10,910 nucleotides of DNA from Candidatus Neoanaerotignum tabaqchaliae (GTDB lineage Bacteria > Bacillota > Clostridia > Lachnospirales > Anaerotignaceae), in assembly GCA_904420235.1 (NCBI GenBank), contig CAJFUS010000194.1, positions 1-10,910 on the forward strand, given 5' to 3'. Shown piece after piece: positions 6,927-10,910 of this stretch (position 1 is its first letter; the number at the start of each line of letters is the position of its first letter). The notes under the pieces are model-generated. The model was not told the DNA's origin and made no database searches. It saw nothing but the letters and a program-made list of their open reading frames with translations. Position numbers and translations under genes: made by a program.

Positions 6927-7595
6927 TTAAACTCCTCTTTTATCAGGGTCCCATATAACCTTATGCATCTGTATCTGCAAATTAACATCATTCATAAGGT
7001 TTTCCTTCATAAACTCGACTATTTCCGCCGGCTCTATCTGCCCAAAAACAGGACTTATATAAACGCCGCATTTCTGAGTAAGATTATACTTTTCAATAAC
7101 ATCTTTGGCCCTTTTTAAATCCTCAATGCTTCCCGAAACAAATTTAACGGTATCGTTTTTATTAAGAACATCAAAATTCTTAATAAACATTTTGTCCTCC
7201 ATACCGCTGGATATAAGCTTATAATCCATTGTAAAAGACGGCCTGTTTTTAATTTGGACAAATGGCCCCAAGTCAACACTGCCGTTTGTCTCAATTTCAA
7301 CACGAAGAAATCTGTCGCCGCACAAAAGCTCCAAAAGCTCTTTTGCGCCGCTTCTGAAAAGAGGCTCCCCGCCCGTTATGGTAACGTTTTTTATGTTAGT
7401 TTTTCTAACCCTGCTGTATATCTCCTTTTCGGTCATAACAACATAGCTGACATCAGTCTTATTGGCCCACTTTGTGTCACAGTAGGAACAGTTTAAGTTG
7501 CAGCCGGCAAGCCTTACAAAAACGGCCAGCTGACCAGCTCTTTGCCCCTCTCCGTTTATGCTCTCAAATATCTCAACAACCTTAAATTCCGCCAT
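6927..7595 (-). CDS. queE: 7-carboxy-7-deazaguanine synthase (radical SAM)
   Basis: Rearranges 6-carboxy-5,6,7,8-tetrahydropterin to 7-carboxy-7-deazaguanine with loss of ammonia, using SAM, a [4Fe-4S] cluster and Mg2+. The protein has 222 residues. It begins with the QueE signature E-I-F-E-S-I-N-G-E-G-Q (8-18) followed by the cluster motif C32-N-L-N-C36-S-Y-C39, the common CX3CX2C form. The G-G-E-P motif is at residues 75-78. The ATG at 7595 has an AAGGAG site that overlaps the queD stop (TAAGGAG). The gap to queD is 12 bases and the gap to folE is 12 bases, so all three are co-transcribed. Confidence 0.95.
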   Translation of the reverse strand: MAEFKVVEIFESINGEGQRAGQLAVFVRLAGCNLNCSYCDTKWANKTDVSYVVMTEKEIYSRVRKTNIKNVTITGGEPLFRSGAKELLELLCGDRFLRVEIETNGSVDLGPFVQIKNRPSFTMDYKLISSGMEDKMFIKNFDVLNKNDTVKFVSGSIEDLKRAKDVIEKYNLTQKCGVYISPVFGQIEPAEIVEFMKENLMNDVNLQIQMHKVIWDPDKRGV

Positions 7596-7607
7596 AAAAA
7601 CGTCTCC

Positions 7608-8027
7608 TTACACACCATATGAAGCGCAGTTGTTTGGCGTTTCATAAACCTGAGTGCTCTTTACTTTATATCCCTTTTCTGTCATTTTATCATAAATATA
7701 TTTTGCTAAATTTTCTGCCGTCGGCCTGAAATCAAACTCTATAATTCTAAAATTCTCCGACATAAGGGCGTCAAGAGTCGCTTTTTTAAGAGAACCGCTC
7801 TCAATTATAAAAGCGTGGTCAAGATAATCGCAAAGGCCCTTTAAATCCCTTTTTAAATCCCCAAAGTCAACAATCATTCCGCGTTTTTGGCCTTCTTGAC
7901 ATAAATTCTCGTCATAAATCTCAATTATCACTCTCCAGCGATGGCCATGTATATTGCGGCACTTGCCCTCATATCCGTAAAGAAAATGCGCCGAGTCAAA
8001 GCTTTGCTCTGTTTTAAGAGTATACAT
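7608..8027 (-). CDS. queD: 6-carboxy-5,6,7,8-tetrahydropterin synthase
   Basis: A T-fold enzyme that turns dihydroneopterin triphosphate into 6-carboxytetrahydropterin, releasing acetaldehyde. The protein has 139 residues, within the family range. Zinc ligands are H14 (in D-S-A-H) and H27 and H29 (in H-G-H). The catalytic cysteine is C23 in C-R-N-I-H-G-H, and H71 sits in D-Y-L-D-H-A-F. The C-x3-H-G-H arrangement marks QueD rather than eukaryotic-type PTPS. The first gene of the que operon, it starts at ATG 8027, 8 bases after a GGGGAG site (8041-8036) that immediately follows the leader terminator. Its expression therefore depends on read-through of that terminator. Confidence 0.95.
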   Translation of the reverse strand: MYTLKTEQSFDSAHFLYGYEGKCRNIHGHRWRVIIEIYDENLCQEGQKRGMIVDFGDLKRDLKGLCDYLDHAFIIESGSLKKATLDALMSENFRIIEFDFRPTAENLAKYIYDKMTEKGYKVKSTQVYETPNNCASYGV

Positions 8028-8044
8028 TATTAATTCTCCCCGTT

Positions 8045-8072
8045 AAAAAAGCCCCGAAAATAAATTCGGGGC
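8045..8072 (-). terminator. Riboswitch-controlled terminator in the que leader
   Basis: On the minus strand GCCCCGAA (arm with ends at 8072 and 8065) pairs with TTCGGGGC (8058-8051) around a 6-base loop, followed by six T (8050-8045). The ribosome binding site of queD starts 4 bases later. Its place between a promoter and the first gene of the operon makes it a leader terminator. It would also end GH3 read-through transcripts. Confidence 0.85.
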
Positions 8073-8111
8073 CGGAATACACAAAAATAAACATTATGTT
8101 ATATTCAGCCC
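8069..8111 (-). promoter_or_regulatory. Predicted antiterminator in the que leader
   Basis: Minus-strand GGGCTGAATAT (8111-8101), directly after the aptamer tail, can pair with GTATTCCGGCCC (8080-8069). This gives 11 pairs with one bulged C and two G-U wobbles. The 3' strand shares 8072-8069 with the 5' arm of the terminator, so the two helices exclude each other. This is an inference from base pairing alone. Confidence 0.55.
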
Positions 8112-8151
8112 TGGTTTTGTTTATAGACAGGATGGTGCAAACGAACTGTCT
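8108..8151 (-). ncRNA. preQ1-I-like riboswitch aptamer upstream of queD
   Basis: The minus-strand RNA has a 6-bp P1 helix, AGACAG (8151-8146) with CUGUCU (8130-8125). It encloses a loop starting UUCG and containing CACC, where class I preQ1 aptamers place their ligand-reading C. P1 is followed by an A-rich tail AUAAACAAAACCAGGG (8124-8109), which closely resembles the tail of the well-studied Thermoanaerobacter preQ1 aptamer. A pseudoknot P2 could form between GUUU (8142-8139) and AAAC (8117-8114), but which bases form P2 is uncertain. The position, between the que promoter and a terminator, is the standard one for this class. Binding of preQ1 would favour termination and lower preQ0 synthesis. 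Confidence 0.7.
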
Positions 8152-8175
8152 TTAATAACATTATAAATCAAAAAA

Positions 8176-8204
8176 AGTATATCACCGCCGTAATTTTAAG
8201 TCAA
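8176..8204 (-). promoter_or_regulatory. Promoter of the queD-queE-folE-queC operon
   Basis: Minus-strand TTGACT (8204-8199), exactly 17 bases of spacer and TATACT (8181-8176). The -35 box lies inside the end of the GH3 coding region and the -10 box just past its stop. Transcription would start near 8169, about 18 bases before the aptamer. A second TATAAT at 8165-8160 has no good -35 partner. Confidence 0.72.
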
Positions 8205-9876
8205 CACCGTTATCGCTCCATTTAACAAAAAAACACTTTTTCTCGCCTCCGCTCACAAACCTTATGGGCTTAAGCTGATTTACAGACACTTCTTTTTTGC
8301 TCATCATATCAACATAGGCCTTATAAGCGCCCTTTTTAAGAGGAATAATTTTAAGCCTTCCAAGTTTTCCGGTTTTTATCTTGTCGGCGTATGAATGGTT
8401 ATAAAAACACAGCTTTTCCTCAATAACTTTTTGGAAACGCCTTATATCATTTTGGCTTACGGGCCTCCCATATTCCGCGAATATCAAATACCGTCCTGGA
8501 GATATGTCCGTATCGGCGCAGACAGTATACTCAATAATTTCCTCGCCTGTTTCAAACTCAAAATCACTCATAACATATTTCATCATGCTGTCGTTTGTTT
8601 TTTCTCCCGCCATGTTAAGAACCTGATTAAGTCTGTAAACAAACCGTATAACCGGAAGCTGGCCTATAAAGTCCACAACCTCTATCACGTCCATAATACG
8701 GTATCTGTAAAAGCCGGAAATATTAGTTATTATAATTTCATAGCGTTTACCCTTCTCAAGGCCGCTGAATGTTACGGTGTCAAAGGAGTTTTCATTTGAT
8801 ATATCCCTAAACTCATAAAATGCGGAAAATGGTATCATAACCATATCCTCACATTCCGATTTAATGGGAAAAGCGAATATACCCTCAGATGAAGAATAGA
8901 CGCTGTAATGTATTTTGGCTTTTCCTATGTATTTTCTAAGTTTTTCCGTATACACCTTAAAGCTTTCGCTGCCTATGCCAAAAATAAAAGCCATATTGGG
9001 CCAAATTCTTGTCAATATGCCATCAAAGCCCTTTTCAAATTCGGCTTCAAGCTCAGCGGCCCTTTCCGGCGCAGGGTATAAACTGCTTTCAAGCTCTTCT
9101 ATTAAATATGCCGGCGCTCCGGAGCCGCCGCCAATTCGTCCAAGCTTTATGTCTTCAACAATATCCGGCCAGTTAGCCTCAAGATACTTTACAGCGTCAT
9201 AAACAGCCGTTATAAACGTGCTTGTTATAAAAGACAAATCCCTTTCTAAAAGGGCAAACCTTAAGTGCATATATCTGAAATCCATAGAACATTTCGGATA
9301 TGAAACGCTTAAAGGCGATGTATAAAGCAGATTTTCATACTGCTTGTTTTTTTCCCTAACTTTTCCTGAAACAGCCCCATATGTAAACCCGTTTTCTTTG
9401 GTTTTAAAACGTATTTCTGTAAATGAAACGCCTCTTGCCTTTATCCAGTTTTCTCCAAGCTCTCTGCTCATAACGGCAAAACAGGCTCCATGAGTATATG
9501 TTGAAAAAAGTTCAGCCGCCTCGGCACACATAGGCACCCTTTTAGGTTCTCCGGCACTTCCAGAGCTTAGGGCAAAATGCTCCGTATTTCTTGACGACAA
9601 TATGTTTTTATTGCCCTTTTCTATTTTTTCCACATATTCGGCATAATCATCATATGTTGTAAGAGGAACCTTATTTTTATAGTCCTCAAATGTCTTTATA
9701 TTCTTAAAGCCATACTTTCTGCCATATTCCGTATTTTCATTCTCTTTAAGAAGACTAAAAAGAAGCTCCCTGTTTACTTCGTCGGCGCTGCCGCAAACAC
9801 TAATAATCCTGTCTATTCCCGCCTGCCCCTTTGCCGCGCTTTTTTTAATTATATTTTCAGTTAAGCCTTGGCTCAA
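8182..9876 (-). CDS. GH3-family acyl-adenylating protein (putative acyl-acid amido synthetase)
   Basis: GH3 enzymes of the ANL superfamily adenylate a carboxylic acid and transfer it to an amino acid or amine; plant members conjugate auxin or jasmonate. The substrate in bacteria is unknown. The protein has 564 residues, a usual GH3 length. Motif I is L-S-S-G-S-A-G-E-P-K (103-112), motif II Y-S-S-S-E-G (327-332) and motif III I-S-G-F-Y-R-Y-R-I-M-D-V-I (386-398). The glycine usual before the motif III Asp is Met here. No signal peptide or membrane segment is seen. The start is a TTG at 9876, with AAAGGAG (9892-9886) 9 bases upstream and no ATG nearby. Its promoter region is shared with a divergent ATP-grasp ligase. 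Family assignment is firm; function is open. Confidence 0.88.
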   Translation of the reverse strand: MSQGLTENIIKKSAAKGQAGIDRIISVCGSADEVNRELLFSLLKENENTEYGRKYGFKNIKTFEDYKNKVPLTTYDDYAEYVEKIEKGNKNILSSRNTEHFALSSGSAGEPKRVPMCAEAAELFSTYTHGACFAVMSRELGENWIKARGVSFTEIRFKTKENGFTYGAVSGKVREKNKQYENLLYTSPLSVSYPKCSMDFRYMHLRFALLERDLSFITSTFITAVYDAVKYLEANWPDIVEDIKLGRIGGGSGAPAYLIEELESSLYPAPERAAELEAEFEKGFDGILTRIWPNMAFIFGIGSESFKVYTEKLRKYIGKAKIHYSVYSSSEGIFAFPIKSECEDMVMIPFSAFYEFRDISNENSFDTVTFSGLEKGKRYEIIITNISGFYRYRIMDVIEVVDFIGQLPVIRFVYRLNQVLNMAGEKTNDSMMKYVMSDFEFETGEEIIEYTVCADTDISPGRYLIFAEYGRPVSQNDIRRFQKVIEEKLCFYNHSYADKIKTGKLGRLKIIPLKKGAYKAYVDMMSKKEVSVNQLKPIRFVSGGEKKCFFVKWSDNGVDLKLRR

Positions 9877-9901
9877 ATTTTTTCACTCCTTTACCCACAA
9901 T

Positions 9902-9930
9902 ATAATACATTAGCCTGTTGCTATTTGCAA
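9902..9930 (-). promoter_or_regulatory. Predicted promoter of the GH3 gene
   Basis: Minus-strand TTGCAA (9930-9925), a 17-base spacer and TATTAT (9907-9902). The start would fall near 9895, giving a very short leader that begins close to the AAAGGAG site. TTGCAA is its own reverse complement, so it could also serve as a weak -35 box for the divergent gene; no good -10 box was found on that side. Confidence 0.5.
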
Positions 9931-9997
9931 ACAAAAAGCCACATGTATGATATTTAGAACTTTACTGATGTTAATAAAATGCTAAAATTAATGGAAT

Positions 9998-10003
9998 GGA
10001 GGA
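9998..10003 (+). promoter_or_regulatory. Ribosome binding site of the ATP-grasp gene
   Basis: GGAGGA, a near-perfect Shine-Dalgarno sequence, lies 5 bases before the ATG at 10009 and fixes the start of the frame that runs off the window. Confidence 0.8.
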
Positions 10004-10008
10004 ATAAA

Positions 10009-10910
10009 ATGAAAATATACATTCTTTTAAGCCCAAAAAGCCAAAACATCAAAGATATAGAGTTTTTTATAAGTGATTTCGCGAAATTCGGCGTAAACCT
10101 TACACCAGTAATAATCAACGATATTAACATCATATGCGGAAATAAAAACCGCCTGTTTATTAATGGCTGCGAAACAGAAATGCCGGACGCCGTAATATGC
10201 GCCTTTTTCGGCGATATTAACCGTCACAGCCTTTATGTTGCTCAAGTTTTTGAGAGTATGGGGGTTTTATGTATAAATCCGGCCTCATGTCTTACGGATG
10301 CCGCAGATAAGCTTAAAAGCATTATAAAAATAAAGACCTGTCTTCCAGACGTTAAATTTCCGGAAACTATTCTTTATGAAAGCGGCTTAAGTGAAAATAT
10401 ACTCAAAAGCATAGGGTTCCCTATGGTTGTTAAAATAAACGGAGGAAGCATGGGAACAGGCGTAGCCTTAGCAAAAAACCGCGGTGAGGCGGTTGATATT
10501 TCTGAAAGTTTTTCAAAAAAGTACAACGACAGCGTTATACTGCAAAAATACATTGAAAGCTCTGCTGGAATGGATATACGATTTATAATGTGCGGAGGCC
10601 GGTTTATAACAGCCTTTGTTCGTCTTAACAGTGGAAACTTTATATCAAATGTTTCCAAAGGAGGTCATATAGAATTTTTTGAACCTGAAAAAAGCCTTAT
10701 AGCTCAGGCTGAAAAAATAGCCGATATATTAAAAATTAATCTCGGAAGCGTTGATTTTTTATTCGGTCCAGAAGGTGATTTTTATTTCTGCGAGGCCAAT
10801 TCAATGCCCGGACTTAACTATACAAGAGCATATATAAACGCCGGAAGACCAAACCCGATGGAGGCTATTGTTCAAAACATAAAGGAACAGATTAAAAAAC
10901 GAGAGGTTTA
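10009..10910 (+). CDS. RimK-type ATP-grasp ligase (3' end at window edge)
   Basis: RimK-family enzymes activate a carboxylate as an acyl phosphate and join it to an amine; known members add glutamate to ribosomal protein S6, make polyglutamate or modify LysW. The frame runs 300 codons from the ATG at 10009 to the last two bases (TA), which probably begin the stop codon, since RimK proteins are about 300 residues. Visible ATP-grasp features are Lys142 in P-M-V-V-K, the glycine-rich loop G-G-S-M-G-T-G-V (145-152), the hinge region L-Q-K-Y-I-E (178-183), D-I-R-F (189-192), and the Mg2+ ligands D249 in S-V-D-F and E262 and N264 in C-E-A-N-S-M-P-G. The N-terminal pre-ATP-grasp domain covers about residues 1-95. 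The acceptor is unknown. D-Ala-D-Ala ligase is excluded by the RimK-like motifs. Confidence 0.88.
   Translation, partial: MKIYILLSPKSQNIKDIEFFISDFAKFGVNLTPVIINDINIICGNKNRLFINGCETEMPDAVICAFFGDINRHSLYVAQVFESMGVLCINPASCLTDAADKLKSIIKIKTCLPDVKFPETILYESGLSENILKSIGFPMVVKINGGSMGTGVALAKNRGEAVDISESFSKKYNDSVILQKYIESSAGMDIRFIMCGGRFITAFVRLNSGNFISNVSKGGHIEFFEPEKSLIAQAEKIADILKINLGSVDFLFGPEGDFYFCEANSMPGLNYTRAYINAGRPNPMEAIVQNIKEQIKKREV

Noticed and set aside
8045..8072. Hairpin as a simple GH3 terminator
   Set aside because: A strong promoter and an aptamer-like structure lie between the GH3 stop and the hairpin, so it is better explained as the leader terminator of the que operon, even if it also stops GH3 transcripts.
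4571..9876. An auxin conjugation and export pathway, because both an 'auxin efflux carrier' and a GH3 gene are present
   Set aside because: Both names come from plant relatives. Bacterial AEC proteins mostly move organic acids, and the two genes are separated by the whole que operon with its own promoter and terminators.
10027..10658. Minus-strand open frames at 10027-10245 and 10374-10658
   Set aside because: Both are antisense to the RimK-type ATP-grasp frame, whose motifs run continuously from 10009 to the window end.
10009..10910. D-alanine-D-alanine ligase
   Set aside because: The G-G-S-M-G-T-G-V loop and the S-V-D-F...E-A-N-S-M-P-G end fit RimK-type ligases better, and the N-terminal Ddl motifs are missing.

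Overview
This 10.9 kb stretch looks like chromosomal DNA from an anaerobic Clostridia-type Firmicute. The evidence is AT-rich DNA with heavy ATA (Ile) and CTT (Leu) codon use, strong AGGAGG-type ribosome binding sites, several TTG starts, short intrinsic terminators, an oxygen-sensitive class III ribonucleotide reductase and a riboswitch-controlled queuosine precursor operon. I cannot assign a species. No mobile element, CRISPR array, tRNA or rRNA was seen.

Layout. (1) Bases 1-1332, plus strand: the 3' part of a DacA/PBP5-type D,D-carboxypeptidase; its signal peptide lies outside the window. It converges on nrdDG, and a long perfect stem (1487-1542) separates them as a bidirectional terminator. 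(2) Bases 1556-4262, minus strand: nrdD-nrdG, anaerobic ribonucleotide reductase and its radical-SAM activase. They are driven from a promoter at 4319-4346 overlapped by a pair of NrdR-like boxes. (3) Bases 4571-5527, minus strand: an AEC-family membrane transporter starting at a TTG. (4) Bases 5627-8027, minus strand: queD-queE-folE-queC, the complete GTP-to-preQ0 pathway. It is preceded by a canonical promoter, a preQ1-I-like aptamer, a predicted antiterminator and a terminator just before queD. (5) Bases 8182-9876, minus strand: a bacterial GH3-family adenylating enzyme. (6) Bases 10009-10910, plus strand: a divergent RimK-type ATP-grasp ligase, complete or nearly so at the window edge.

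How the genes work together. FolE makes dihydroneopterin triphosphate from GTP. QueD converts it to 6-carboxytetrahydropterin, QueE contracts the ring to 7-carboxy-7-deazaguanine, and QueC makes preQ0. QueF (preQ0 to preQ1) is not in this window. NrdG installs the glycyl radical in NrdD, which makes dNTP precursors without oxygen. The GH3 protein and the ATP-grasp ligase are divergently arranged and both belong to families that make amide bonds at the expense of ATP, but their substrates cannot be read from the sequence. The most informative non-coding elements are the que leader, the NrdR operator and an unusual hairpin between the AEC gene and its predicted promoter.
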